This document shows, in pieces, positions 43,761 through 55,009 of a DNA stretch of 64,000 bases. The DNA is from Mesorhabditis belari (lineage: Eukaryota > Nematoda > Chromadorea > Rhabditida > Rhabditidae). Position numbers and translations under genes: made by a program. Where the stretch lies: assembly GCA_958450365.1 (NCBI GenBank), contig CAUEEP010000933.1:1302001-1366000 (forward strand), read 5' to 3'. Position 1 is the first letter of the stretch. The number at the start of each line of letters is the position of its first letter. The notes under the pieces are model-generated. The model was not told the origin of the DNA. It made no database searches and worked only from the letters and a program-made list of their open reading frames with translations.

Positions 43761-44008
43761 AAAGAAAAAGATCAGATCAGATAAGAGTAAAGCAACGAAA
43801 AGATCGAAAAGATCGAATAGATCGAATAGATTGAATTCACGCTACGCTTGATCCCATGAAAGCCTTACTAAAAGCGCCATCACTAAGATTAAACTAAACT
43901 TCAATGTAAGAGAAGTCTTCTTTCACAGATCTTCTTTCACAGTAGTGAACTGAAATTTCGGTACAAAGGCTTTTGGGGGGAGGACTTAAAATTTTCCCAA
44001 ATGTAACT

Positions 44009-44316
44009 TTTCTAGGGTAATTGATGGCGCTGATCACAAAAAAAAAAACATTTTTAAGTTGTTTTCAATTAAAAAAAACTTATGTATTGAAGTCGTATTT
44101 TTTTTTGAAAAAAATCTGCATGCCCCTTTAACTTGGTTTTCTACTTGTTAAAACTGGTTTAATAAGCTCCACCCCTAACCCGCAAAAACCAACGGCCCTT
44201 TTAAGGGCCACAAACTATCCAATATAACGGCAATACATAAGTAAGTTTTTTGATTGAAAACATAACTCAATACTGTTTTTTTCCGTGATCAGCGCCATCA
44301 ATTACCCTAGAAAAAC
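44009..44316. mobile_element. Foldback element, family with TCTAGGGTAATTGATGG ends
   Basis: Terminal repeats TCTAGGGTAATTGATGGCGC and complement near 44009 and 44316, inner arms degenerate. Related ends occur at 61370-61655 and inside the element at 48.5-49.0 kb. Lies between the RING and GLD-2-like genes. Confidence 0.8.
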
Positions 44317-44772
44317 TATATTTGAGAAAATTTTAATTCACACAACTTCTGCAAACTTTAACAAGCACACAATGCTTTTTGGTTTAGCTATCAGACGAGG
44401 CCCGCAACAGGCCCACAACCACTAGTACTAAACCCTCCAATTCTCCTCATCTTCTAACAAGCAGTATTTGGCTAATAAACCACTTTTTTCACCTTGCATT
44501 TTTTTCGTTTAACTTTATTGCACAACTTAACCGACAAGAAATTATCAAACAAAAATCGAGCAAACATTAAGCAGAAATTTAAGAAAACACATACAAACAA
44601 GCAAAAAAATAGTGACAAAATTGGAAACCATGCCCAAAAAGCGACAAATTCACAACACGCACATAAAATGACAAATTTAAAAGCGAGAAAACACAAACAA
44701 AATAGTAAAGCCATAAATTTACAGGAATCGATCAATTATTGATGCGACGTGAAGCCGTTGAGTGATCACACT

Positions 44773-47700
44773 TCAGGAGCTGTTGAGGAGTTTCTGAAAA
44801 AGCACAATTTAGATACGAAAGCGTTAGTGAAGTGAACAAACCACAAGTTGGGCTTCAAATTCTTTCGTATGACGGGAGTAGCCGTTGGCCAACTGTGCAA
44901 AAGCCGCGTTGATAGCCCTAAACGAGATAACAAATGTTGAGTGTTTTTAGGTTAGATACCGAATTTTGTAAGTATGATGAATATTTCGTTAAAGAGTAGC
45001 TTAAAATCTCTATAAAAGAATTTCGCAAAGAATTATTTGTCGTTGATACAATGTCACGGAACCAAAACATAAAGTTGGTAGCATGACGTGCATAAACCAA
45101 AGGAAAAAGGGTATTTATGATAGATAACATAGTCAAGATCAAAAAAAGGAGATTACACACAGTTAAATAGTAAAACATTACTGTTAATAGTAATGTTAAA
45201 TAGTAAAAAAGGATCCTTGAGAAAAAGAGATAAAAAGGACAAAAAAATCTCTAATTTTCCGAAGAAAGAAGAGTAAACTGTATGCCATTTATTCTCAGAA
45301 GAGATTAGAAAGGCTAACGGTAAATACATCTCCATGAAGGGTTGTATGGATTGCCGATATGGACAAAAAGAACCAAAGGGAAGGGGAAACCTGGGATTTC
45401 GGGTCTTAACCCAGATCAGGTGTTCCGGACCGGACGCCGGACCCTCTTCAGTAAGAATATCTACTGAATATCTTGAATCTAATTGGAACATTTTTTGTAT
45501 TGCGCAATGGTCAATTGAAATACATAGTTTCATTATTCAATTTATTTAATTAGGTCAATTTTTTTAAAAAGTAATCTTGTGGAGTAAAGAGCAAACATCA
45601 GTGCAATCTCTTGCACTAAGTCTTTATCCCAATTTTATTTGTGCACTGAATTTTCGTTTAAAGTTGATAGGATATTTAAGAAAATCGTTCAGGTTCTTTT
45701 TTGCGAAAGACTTTATCAAATAGAGACAAAACTATTTCTTTAAGGTATCGATTTTCATTAAGAAGTGTATGAATTTTCTTAAGTTGGATTGATCTAAATC
45801 AACCAGAGGATCCACAACATCTAACAATGCGTATCATTTCACCTTCAACACAGCCGTGTTTGACAAAAAAAAAATAGGAGATTGATATTATATTTAGGCA
45901 TTCTGATGACTGATAACTCTGATAAGTCGTCGTGATCAGTCCTATTAATGGCAAATTGTTTAATAACTTTGTAAAGAGACAAATCAAGGAATGGATCTGG
46001 TGTAATCGGTGTCATTCGTTTGTTTATAATAAATTCTTTAGTATATAGTTGGACTAGAGTTGTTACTGATGTTGAGTTTTTTTGTATGCAATCAAAATAT
46101 CATCCATACATCGAAATCCTTTGATTTTCTTTTAAAATTAATCATTAGTTGTTGTAAAGCTTACTTGTACCGATTCAAGTCTTCTCTCGCTTTGCTGTAG
46201 GTGGTCACCTTCTTGAGGTTGGCCTCTTTTACGTGCAACATCTAAACATCAACATTAACTGGATCTTTTTTACAAAAAGCGTACCTCATTTAGCTGCGCT
46301 ACCCTTGCGTTGATTTGTTGATGAAGTGCCGGCAAATTTTCCTCCTTGTAAACGCGCACTTGCATGTTCAAGGGATCGCGCATTTCCTCGAAAAGATCAT
46401 CCATCTAAAGTATGTCAAAATTTAGCTTAACAGTAGAATTTCCCTCACCTCTTTTTGCACCAATGGGGTCGACTCGTGCGAGCGATGCCTTATCCCTTGA
46501 CACGGTCGGCAGTTCTAAACAATTTCCATTTACAGTAGACAAAATCTCAAGCATACTTGTGTCTTGCACTTCTCACAGTGTGCCATCCCATCAACGGTGT
46601 TCTAAAGAGAGCTTTGTGAATGTGAATTCCTCCAAAAGCCCCAACCATTTTCCTGCATCCATCGCAAAATCGATCACTTGACGCCTTCATTTCATCGAAT
46701 TGTTTTACCAAATCGGGCAACTCTTGCAAGAATGCTAAATTTTAAACTATAAAAGGCAATAAAAGAAACTCTACCTTGTAGCTGACTTTTTCCCGTGAGA
46801 CAAGTTACCTTCGCTAGCGCAGCGCAGATTGGACATTTGATCCAGTACCTAAATTAAGTGTTTTATCAATTTCCTAAAGGATGTTGGCAAATTTCGCATC
46901 CAATCAACTCACATTTGCTTCCTTGCGTCGCCCAAGTTCAACTTGCGGTTCTTCATAAAGCATTTCGTGCACATCACGTGACTGCAGCGCATGGCGTACG
47001 GTATTCTTTCCTTTTCCGTTGCCGAATCTAAATCAAAGAACATTTTCATCAAATTCAATTCAAACCAACATTCTTCGTGACAAATCCCACATCGAGGCAC
47101 TTTGAATGCCTAAAGACAATAATATAACGTAAAACCTTGTGATCAAATACCTTCACAAGCAAGTAACCGCCAAAATTGGGCATCAAGACGAGCGCATCGT
47201 TCGAGAGGAGGTCTAAAGTAAAAAAGTCAGTCAAGTTTAGATGGTGACAAGATCCTTAAACTCACCAGTGATGAAATGCGCGGGATTCGCGTTGTTGAAG
47301 CAATTTGAAGCCGCGCATTGGTGTCTCTTCTTGTCTTTCTTGAGCCCTTCCTCCGTCTCGAAGCACTCCTTACATATCACGGCACCGCACTCGAGTCCTC
47401 GTGGTGATTTTGGTTTGGGTGAAAGGCCAACAACTAAAGTCAGAGCTAAAGAATAGACTAAAATGTTTGGCTTTGATGCGACTTTTGTAACTTCTAGATA
47501 ATTTAGCTTAACTGTTTAAGCATTAACCTCAAAACAATCTACAGGACAAGAAAGCTAACTATGACACTTCAAACATAAAGCTTAAATAACGCTACAACCC
47601 GATTTAGATCGACTTTCAACTCTTTTCTTTGCTTTCCTTTGCTAAACACGTTCCGAGCAAGCAAGGTAGATCAATAACAGAAAATTTAGGGTTTAAGAGA

Positions 47701-47813
47701 AGTAACAATAGTGTTAAACTCTTTAAAAACTCACACGGTGCGTTGCAGAGTTGACAATTCAACGATTTGAAGATTTTCATCGTCGACGCTGGCATAATCT
47801 CGTGTCTTCCCAT
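44773..47813 (-). CDS. Nematode tandem-RING, B-box, coiled-coil protein (TRIM-like E3 candidate)
   Basis: 13 exons, minus strand: 47735-47813, 47266-47433, 47150-47211, 47070-47109, 46913-47027, 46775-46848, 46646-46734, 46557-46601, 46449-46514, 46285-46404, 46165-46241, 44842-44917, 44773-44793; 1,032 nt, 343 aa, all phases agree. RING 1: NCQLCNAPF, LECGAVICKECF, CAASNC. RING 2: RCGICHEEYS, RCSHVMCTKC, then KCPIC, a full C3HC4 pattern. A Cys/His cluster (FCDGCRKM, HCEKCKTQNCRPCQ, RHRSH) is B-box-like. The remainder (VQKEMDDLFEEMRDPLN, LHQQINARVAQLNEML) is predicted coiled coil. RING/B-box/coiled-coil proteins are usually ubiquitin ligases; targets are unknown. Intron 11 (1.25 kb) contains a reverse-transcriptase relic. 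The promoter and start region are duplicated upstream (48.25 kb). Confidence 0.85.
45150..46125 (-). pseudogene. Degenerate reverse-transcriptase element in intron 11 of the RING gene
   Basis: On the minus strand near 46110 reads FRCMDDILIAYKKTQ, the reverse-transcriptase active-site block (YMDD with Tyr changed to Cys). Shifting frames further on read FLDLSLYKVIKQFAIN and GEMIRIVRCCGSSG, an order seen downstream of the active site in Penelope-like and related retroelements. Many stops and frameshifts; the class is not settled. Confidence 0.5.
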
Positions 47814-48071
47814 CTCGGAATCGAGCGGCTACCTGAAAGTTAAACGATTAGTTTAGCGATTGAGTAAAAGGAGAAACGCGAGAAAAGTAAGCGATAAAGT
47901 TCAAATACAAATGGCAAAATGATCTAAAAAGTGAGTTTAAAGTGGAAAAGGACAAACTTTTAAATTTTTAGATTTCTCAGGTAAAAGCGTAAACGTTAAC
48001 CTCCAAGACAAAGCAAAAAAAACCCGGCGAACTCATACTATTTTGGGATTTTCTAGCTTTTAACACAAGAT
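47803..48071. repeat. Direct duplication of the RING-gene start region, copy 1 (genic)
   Basis: Covers the ATG, acceptor and promoter of the RING gene; matches 48249-48478 plus 49009-49052. Confidence 0.9.
47832..47836 (-). promoter_or_regulatory. Putative trans-splice acceptor of the RING gene
   Basis: ACTTTCAG on the minus strand, 19 nt before the ATG at 47813, with no upstream exon. The typical distance suggests spliced-leader addition. Confidence 0.45.
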
Positions 48072-48245
48072 GGGGGTGGGACAAATGCGACCTTTTTTTG
48101 GCTAGAAATGGCCGTAGAGCTTCATACAAGGAAATCGTATGCGTAGATTCTGAATTTCAACAAATCAGTCCTCGCTGACACACCAAATTTGGGCCAAAAG
48201 GCAAAAAATGCAAAAAAGCGTTAAGTTGCGTTCTATGTTATATGT
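48072..48245. mobile_element. Half copy of the GGGGGTGGGACAAATGCG foldback family
   Basis: Left arm only, matching 54447-54620 (AGAGCTTCATACAAGG, TCGTATGCGTAGATTC, CCTCGCTGACACACC). Ends at the junction with the duplicated RING promoter. Confidence 0.8.
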
Positions 48246-48248
48246 CAT

Positions 48249-49052
48249 CCCATCTCGGAATCGAGCGGCTATCTGAAAGTTAAACGATTAGTTTAGCGAT
48301 TAAGTAAAAGGAGAAACGCGAGAAAAGTAAGCGATAAAGTTCAAATAAAAATGACAAAATCATCTAAAAAGTGAGTTTAAAGCGGAAAATGACATAAAAC
48401 TTTTAAATTTTTAAATTTCTCAGGTAAAAGCGTAAACTTTAAGCTCTAAGACAAAGCAAAAAAATCCGGCGAACTCAGTGAGTGGGACAAATGCTACCTT
48501 TTTTTGGTCACCCGGACATTTGCGCACCTTTTTTTCCGCACTTAGCCCATTAGCGCACCTTTTTTCGCGTTTTAAAAAAAGCTTTAAAGCTCTAAAAGCT
48601 CTAAAAGCTAAATATTAACCAATTTCTATTCCAAAAGTTGTTTTTCTAGGTAATTTTAGGGAGTAGAATCGAAATTTTGGCATATCAGAGCTTGTGGAAG
48701 CGAACGAACGGAGTTATACAAAGAGAAAAATCAAAAAATTTTCTGTAATTTGACCTAGCCGTTTCGTTTGTCTATTCAAATTGGTTCCACACGCTCTGTT
48801 ATGCCAAAATTTGAATTCGACACCCTCAAATTACCTAGAAAAACAACTTTTGGAATAGAAATTGGTTAATATTTAGCTTTTAGAGGTTTTAGAGCTTTAG
48901 AGCTTTTTTTAAAACGCGAAAAAAGGTGCGCTAATGGGCTAAGTGCGTAAAAAAAAGGTGCGCAAATGTCCCGGTGCGCAAAAAAAAGGTGCGCATTTGT
49001 CCCACTCCCCGAAGTCATACTATTTTCGGATTTTCTAGCTTTTAACACAAGA
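48249..49052. repeat. Direct duplication of the RING-gene start region, copy 2 (interrupted)
   Basis: About 95% identical to copy 1, split by the foldback at 48482-49008. The duplicated start codon is followed by GGATGACAT, so it is not a working start. Confidence 0.85.
48482..49008. mobile_element. Foldback element inserted in the duplicated RING promoter
   Basis: Ends GAGTGGGACAAATG and CATTTGTCCCACTC; arms contain GGACATTTGCGCACC, GGTGCGCTAATGGGC and TTTTTCTAGGTAATTT. Flanking CGAACTCA and CGAAGTCA look like an 8-bp target duplication with one change. The unoccupied site is preserved in the sister copy at 48028-48046. Confidence 0.85.
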
Positions 49053-49617
49053 TCAAATTGGATTTTCTTTTACCATTTCTTTTGGCCGTAATCCTGTCGT
49101 AAAACGAGAACGGCAACGAGTACGGTAGTTAAGTGTGAAATAGAATTTGCAACTGTTGCTTTTACGGAACGAGCCACAAATCTCGACTTTTACAAGTTTA
49201 TCGGCACACTTTCTAACTTGTTTTTGTTCAATCTAGCTTTTTCATTTAAAACTAAACAAAAAGCGCCGTACTATTTAGCTACTGGAGTACGGTAAAGTTG
49301 CCAAATACCTGAAAATCTTGTACCGAAGTAATTTTTTCGCAAACTTGCTTATTAGAGTGTATTTTCTAAACGCAAAATGAAACCTTTATTCGCAAAATGA
49401 CAAAATAATTATGAAAAATAATAAATAGACGTTAAAAATTACAAAAAATAGTACATAAGAGATCGATAAAAGAAATGAATAACTTGAAAATTTTACAAAG
49501 ATGAATCAAAATAGGGGAAATACTTCAAATTCTCGTTATTTCTCTAACTCCTTCATCGAGAACATCGAGAATTCGATGGGTTTCGTCTAAAATTTTCACG
49601 GTTCGATTACTTTAAAG

Positions 49618-52600
49618 TTATCTTTTTAACGTCATCTAAGGCTGGCTGGTTGATTTTTTTGCCCGTAAAAGGTGAAATTTGATATTTACACATCAATCTA
49701 ACGCTAGAAAATCTCACACAAACCTGCCACTCGCCGAGGTTTTTTTCAGCAAAAAAGTTGAGCAAACGCTTCTTGCAATCCGCGTATGAAGTGTTGCCGG
49801 CTTTCACTTGTAAATAGGTGACATCATCTGGAAAATAAAGATAATTTTACTCTTAGCTCCAAGGAAAACTTGGCAAAAAACATTTACCCTAAAGTCGCGA
49901 GTATAAGTTCATCCGAGTATAAGTTCTGAATTTACATTTAAAGGGCATTTAAAGGGATGGAAAATTTTCTTCTTTCTTTAATTTTTATTGTTTTTTTGGT
50001 TTTTTTATTTTTTATTGTTTTTTTTTGTTTTTTTTTTAATTTTTATTTTACTAACGTTTTTTCATTTTAGATACGATGAGGAGAAAGTCGTACACCCCCG
50101 AAACGAAGCTCGAAGCGGCCAAATTTGCGAGGAAATTTGGAACGAACGCGGCTGCGATCGAATTTGAAGTCGCCGAACAGATGATTAACCGCTGGAAACA
50201 AGCTGAGCCGGCACTGATGACTTCACCAAAAAATAATCGAGCTTAGCGAGGATTGAGGGCAAAATGGCCGGATGCGGAGAAAGATCGATATTGTTTCCAA
50301 CCGAACAGTCGAAGTAAAAGGAAATGGTGATATTTCAATTGCTTCAACGGGAAATGAGAAGACGAATTTCACAGTTGTGCTCGAAATTCTAGCCGATGGT
50401 TCGAAACTCCCACCGATGCTCATTTTCAAGCGCAAGACTCTTCCTAAAGGAATTTTTCCCGGTGTGATCATCAGTTTCGAAGCTAAGCACAGAATTCTTT
50501 TTTATGTCGCTTTAATTGCTTTGAATTTCTTTTTGTTGGGTTTTTATACATTTTTATTGTTATATAAACTTTTATTATTGTTCTTGGAGCGCGGGATACT
50601 ACAGGGTGACAGCCTATCACCATTGCTATTTGTTATGTGCATGGATACATCCAGACGATAGTGTTGAAGAAGACGCTGGAAAGCATCTCTTTCGACCGTC
50701 GACGTGGACTTTGGCCGGATGAAGAGGCCAGGGAGGGATCCATAAGACTTGGCACCGGAGAGGAGCAGGGCGGACGCGCCGAGCCACGCCCGGAGCAACA
50801 AATAACAGCACAAAATTGCTATAACCCTCAATAAATTTACTTCTATTGTTCTTAAAAAGCAAAAAAGTTATGCTGCAGCGGGGTTCGAACCCTCGACATA
50901 CCGTCAATTTGCATGACAGCCTTCAATTTGCATGCGAAAACCAGACAGAACTTATACTCGCGACTTTAGGGTAAAAATTTTACCGGGAATCCCTTTTCCT
51001 GTCAACGCCTGCGTAGCCGAGGCGAAGAGTTGAAAGAACGAGCTCGCCGAAAGGCGTGAGACTTCTAAACTTGAAAATTTTATTGTTTTTATACTTTTAA
51101 GCATTATCTGATAAAAGAGCAATTCTGAATAGCTTCAAAACTTGTTATTTAACTTTTTTTTTTTTTCAAAACGAACGAACCTCCAGTCAGCAATTTCCCC
51201 GTGAACGTGTTGAGCGATTCGAGTGTCTTGTCGACGAGATTCCAATTGATGGACACTTTCTGCGTGGCGATGCCCGTGTTTGGCGTGATCGAATAGGGCT
51301 AAAAGGCGAAGATTTCTTTCATTTTAAGTCAATATTGTTGTTTTTACAGCTGTTTCATAAATCCAACTTAAATTCGAGTCAAATGTTGAGTGAAAAGGAC
51401 TAAATGCACAAATCTGGCGTTTCCTTTTACCTTGATGCTATGTATTGATTTTACCTTGATTGTATTTTAAAGTGCAGCTTTTCTATCGTACTCTATAGAA
51501 CATTAAAAACTATGTAAACCAATGATACATTAACTTTAACGATAAGAACGATAGACTTGTGTTAATCAAATAAAAAAAAAGCTTCCCACCGTTTGACAAG
51601 AAAGACAACTCGGATGATTGAGTCGATACGGTGATCCCTTTGGTGCGCTCAATTCCTCCTCGAATCCCTCCAAGCGACGGGAAACCGCGCGCGCGATTCG
51701 AGCCGAATAGAGATCCGAAATAGCGATTGAAGTGAGGTAGACCTAAAATGGAAAAAATGATAAATGGTCTACGTTCAACACACCGGCTCAATGAAATGCC
51801 CCAATAAAGCTCCCTTGTAGCCCGAAAACGTTCCAGGTCAAAATCTTGTCCGAGCAGCTTTGAATCCTAAAAGATATTCAGTTTGTAAACTCTAACTGTA
51901 AACAGATCGATTTACTCTAACTCACCGATATCTCTGCAATCCGTCAACGGTTTGTACACCGTTTTCCGTTCTCCCAAGCACACTGCCCATTCCTAAAAAG
52001 CTATTTTTCAAAAGCCTTTCAAACTTTTCCCAACCATCCTCAATCTTAAATCTCAAACGGCCTTTATTTCGGTCCAAATGTTCGGAGCATTCTTCCGGAT
52101 TCTCCGTATCTAAAAATAAAAGAAAAGTAAGTTCCCTAGGGAAAAAGATTAACTCACCTTCAAGCGTATACAATCGTCCATCACCACAAGGAGCGGTGTT
52201 GATGAAAAGATGAAACGAGAAACGATCACATAGAGATAACTTTTCTAAAAAACAAAAAAAAATCAGGTTTAGCTTGTAAATTTTGTCCTTAAAACATTTT
52301 GTCCCTAAAACCCCTAAAATCCCTAAAATCCACTCACCACGAGCCTGTTTTTTCTCAAAAATCGAATTCTCTGAGTCCCAGGTGAAAGCGTTGATTTGCG
52401 CGTAGAGAAATCTGAAAAAAACAAACAAACAAAATTTTCACTCAAAATCCACAAAAACCTTCTCAATCCTCGTTTCACCAAAATCTCCGCATGACAATCG
52501 ATGAGCGCTTTTCCGTGAAAACCGATGTTTTGTCCTGAAAATTAAAAAGTTTTGTTTGAATAAATTTTGTTTATTTTTACGTCGAATGCACTTGTTTCCA

Positions 52601-54256
52601 GTGGCCAAACTGATACATTTGACTGACGAGGAGTCTTTGTCCATCTAAACAGAACTTTAAAAGAGAAACATTTTTTGGTTAAACCATGAAAATTGAGGCG
52701 ATCACTTTCTCGGTGCCAACAGCGATCGGGTTTTGTTGGCTCAAACTAAAGGAAATGAATTAAATACTTTTAAAAAGATCAAGATCAATATTATATTGAA
52801 ATCTGAGTTGAAACGGTTATTTACCCAGGTTTTAAGGCTGTAAACTATGCCAGCCAGCCTCTAACCTTGCCTGAACCGGGTCAGACGAGTTCACAAGCTA
52901 ATTTGCTGGTTTAGTAATAAGCTAGGAATCAGTACTAGCCTAGTTTGAGCCGGGAAAATTGCTTTGGAGCCTACATAAGGCTTCCTCAACTTGTAACTGG
53001 GCTCAACTCACCTGGGTAACTTCTGGACTAGCTGATAAAGCAAGACGTGGCCTTGGCTAGCCAGAATGGCAATTCTTTGATGGCAAGCATCGTATCCTTT
53101 GCACTCACCTCCCAAACAGCGCATATGTGTGTTGTCTCAACATCTCTGCCCACGTGTCCTCTCGTTGAAATATCATTGGCGGTGTCGGATCGCCCATCTT
53201 TTCTCGTTCCTCTTCACCGATCAGTACCTGTGAATGTTTCTTTTGAAAAAGCCCAGAAACGAGCAACATTGTTTAAAGCAAACCGTCAAGTCCCCAACTT
53301 CTAATAAGCGTAAATTAGCCTAATAACACCAATTTCTATCGTAGAATTTCCCCACCTCCAGAACTTGTCTCGCGCAATCCAATTTCGCTACTTTCTTATT
53401 GCTGCAAGGAGGGCTTGCAAAGGTTTGTCCATTGAAAAGCATCTTCGCCACAAAACCCTTCTGGTTGGCCGCATCGAAAACCTCGTCGAATTGATACTCG
53501 GGTGGCTAAAGTGAAAATTTTTGTTAATACCAGGGCAATTTCTTTAGAAACAGTCTTAAAGTAGCACTTTTTTCGACCCAAACATATGCAGCTACTTTAA
53601 AATCAGTATTTGCTTAAAATTCTAACGTTTTTTAACTAAAAGTTTTCTTTCAAAACGATATTTGCTTAAAATTCTAACGTTTTTGAAAATAAAAATATGC
53701 TGGCTTCAAGAAATCGCTTTTAAAATGTTTTCTTTGCCTGTTTTTGCCTGCGAAAATGCGGGAATTTTCTTTAAAACTCGTATTCGCGTCGAATTCGTGC
53801 AATTTTAAACAGAAAAAATGTGTTGGCTTTAAGAAATTTCTTTCAAAAACAGTATTTGTCCAAATTTCTTGAGCCCAATACGTTAAAAAAACTTCATTTT
53901 ACAATCCCAAACATATTTCACAGCCTACTTACCGGACTTATCTTGTAGACGCGTTGGAAAAGCTCGCCCGTTAGCGCGAACGCGTTCTTGCCCGTCTCGT
54001 TCTCCAACTTTCGGCCACGCGAATAGCGGTTCTCTGAACAAGGGAAATTTAAAGAAATTGTTTTCAAATTTCAAAACAATTTAGAACCATTTGCAAGTCA
54101 AAATCTATAAAAATTCCAAGGCTTGTTGCCTTTTCCAACAACTCAACACAACAACAACAAACACCAACCCGTTTCCTCTACCACCTCCATCTTCGCCACC
54201 CCATTTTCCTCATCGTTTCCAAGCGTCGTATCGACATTTGACTCGCTGGTATCCAT
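49618..54256 (-). CDS. ADAR, adenosine deaminase acting on RNA (ADR-2-like, one dsRBD), with one suspected frameshift
   Basis: 16 exons, minus strand: 54169-54256, 53933-54033, 53356-53505, 53109-53227, 52685-52745, 52581-52644, 52459-52534, 52338-52411, 52158-52244, 52035-52109, 51926-51992, 51784-51866, 51590-51742, 51181-51298, 49724-49827, 49618-49635; about 478 aa, like ADR-2. One dsRBD at residues 48-113 (SNKKVAKLDCARQVLE). The deaminase domain has the zinc and catalytic set: DCHAEIL (His 209, Glu 211), TAPCGD (Cys 264), SCSDKI (Cys 325). It converts adenosine to inosine in double-stranded RNA. In exon 51784-51866 the frame needed for SCSDKILTWNVFGLQG and the frame needed for ALLGHFIEP, continuing VYLTSIAISDLYS, differ by one base; an extra C at 51812-51814 explains it. 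The last intron (49828-51180) holds a pogo element. The final exon could instead read through to a stop at 49607. Confidence 0.9.
50584..50646 (+). pseudogene. Non-LTR reverse-transcriptase fragment nested in the pogo element
   Basis: Reads LERGILQGDSLSPLLFVMCM, the conserved block of LINE-type reverse transcriptases just before the catalytic YxDD motif. Downstream (50690-50860) is a GC-rich 3' tail. Only this block is recognisable. Confidence 0.7.
50868..50932 (-). pseudogene. 3' half of a tRNA-like sequence at the end of the nested retroelement
   Basis: On the minus strand GAGGGTTCGAACCCCGCTG is a B box with perfect T arm; the 5' half lacks a clear A box. It may be the tail of the LINE or a separate SINE. 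Confidence 0.4.
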
Positions 54257-54263
54257 TTTATCT
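54257..54263 (-). promoter_or_regulatory. Putative trans-splice acceptor of the ADAR gene
   Basis: GTTTTAG on the minus strand ends 5 nt before the ATG at 54256. No upstream coding exon is visible, so a spliced leader is likely joined here. Confidence 0.45.
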
Positions 54264-54446
54264 AAAACAAAATAAAAGCTGTAAAAACGAAAAAGATCTC
54301 GAATTTCTCGCTAATAACATTAAATTTAACGTTTTCTTTTGCATCAATAGCTAAATTTGAACGCAATTTAGATGCTAAAGTTAAAAAAGAATAAAAACGA
54401 GTCGAACAACTGGACCGAAGTTAGGTAAACTTTGAATCAAAAACGA

Positions 54447-54907
54447 ATGGGGGTGGGACAAATGCGACCTTTTTCTTGCGCACCTGGACATTTGCTGGAA
54501 AAGGTCGTAGAGCTTCAAAAATGTTTTCATAGGAGGGAATCGTATGCGTAGATTCCGAATTTCGACAAATCAGACCTCGCTGACACGTTAAATTTGGGCT
54601 AAAAGGCAAAAACTGCGGAAAAGCGTTAGGTTGCGTAGTTTTTGCCTTTTAGCTCAAATTTAACGTGTCAGCGAGGTCCGATTTGCTTTGATTTGTCGAA
54701 ATTCGGAATCTACGCATACGATCCCCTTATATGGAAATATTTTCGAAGCTCTACGACCTTTTCCAGCAAAAAAAAAGGTGCGCAAATGTCCGGGTGCGCA
54801 AATGTCCGGGTGCGCAAATGTCCAGGTGCGCAAATGTCCAGGTGCGCAAATGTCCAGGTGCGCAAATGTCCAGGTGCGCAAAAAAAAGGTCGCATTTGTC
54901 TCACCCC
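54447..54907. mobile_element. Foldback element between ADAR and SDR, with a 17-bp minisatellite
   Basis: Ends GGGGGTGGGACAAATGCGAC and its complement; arms pair over about 150 bp around a centre near 54640. The right arm contains GTGCGCAAATGTCCAGG repeated six times (54777-54880). Flanked by exact 20-bp direct repeats (GTAAACTTTGAATCAAAAAC) at 54424 and 54909. Confidence 0.85.
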
Positions 54908-55009
54908 CGTAAACTTTGAATCAAAAACAAACAATCAAAAGAAAAATCGTTTCGATATATAAAGTAAAACCCAACTGAATATCTTTAAAACGAAGGCAAA
55001 ATTAAGACG

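Larger units (their letters stand above)
49887..50971 (+). mobile_element. pogo/Tigger-like transposon in the last ADAR intron, with nested elements
   Basis: Perfect 24-bp terminal inverted repeats start CCCTAAAGTCGCGAG at 49887 and end at 50971, flanked by TA on both sides as for the Tc1/mariner-pogo superfamily. At 50077 ATG opens MRRKSYTPETKLEAAKFAR and continues FEVAEQMINRWKQAEP, a Brinker-type DNA-binding helix-turn-helix of pogo/Tigger transposases. After stops and a deletion, STGNEKTNFTVVLEILADG and SKLPPMLIFKRKTLPKG (50340-50455) match the start of the pogo DDE domain. The rest of the DDE domain is gone and replaced by foreign DNA (50584-50930). Confidence 0.85.

Noticed and set aside
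44918..46164. The 1.25-kb RING intron as containing a functional retroelement gene
   Set aside because: Reverse-transcriptase blocks are in different frames with many stops and a mutated active-site Tyr.
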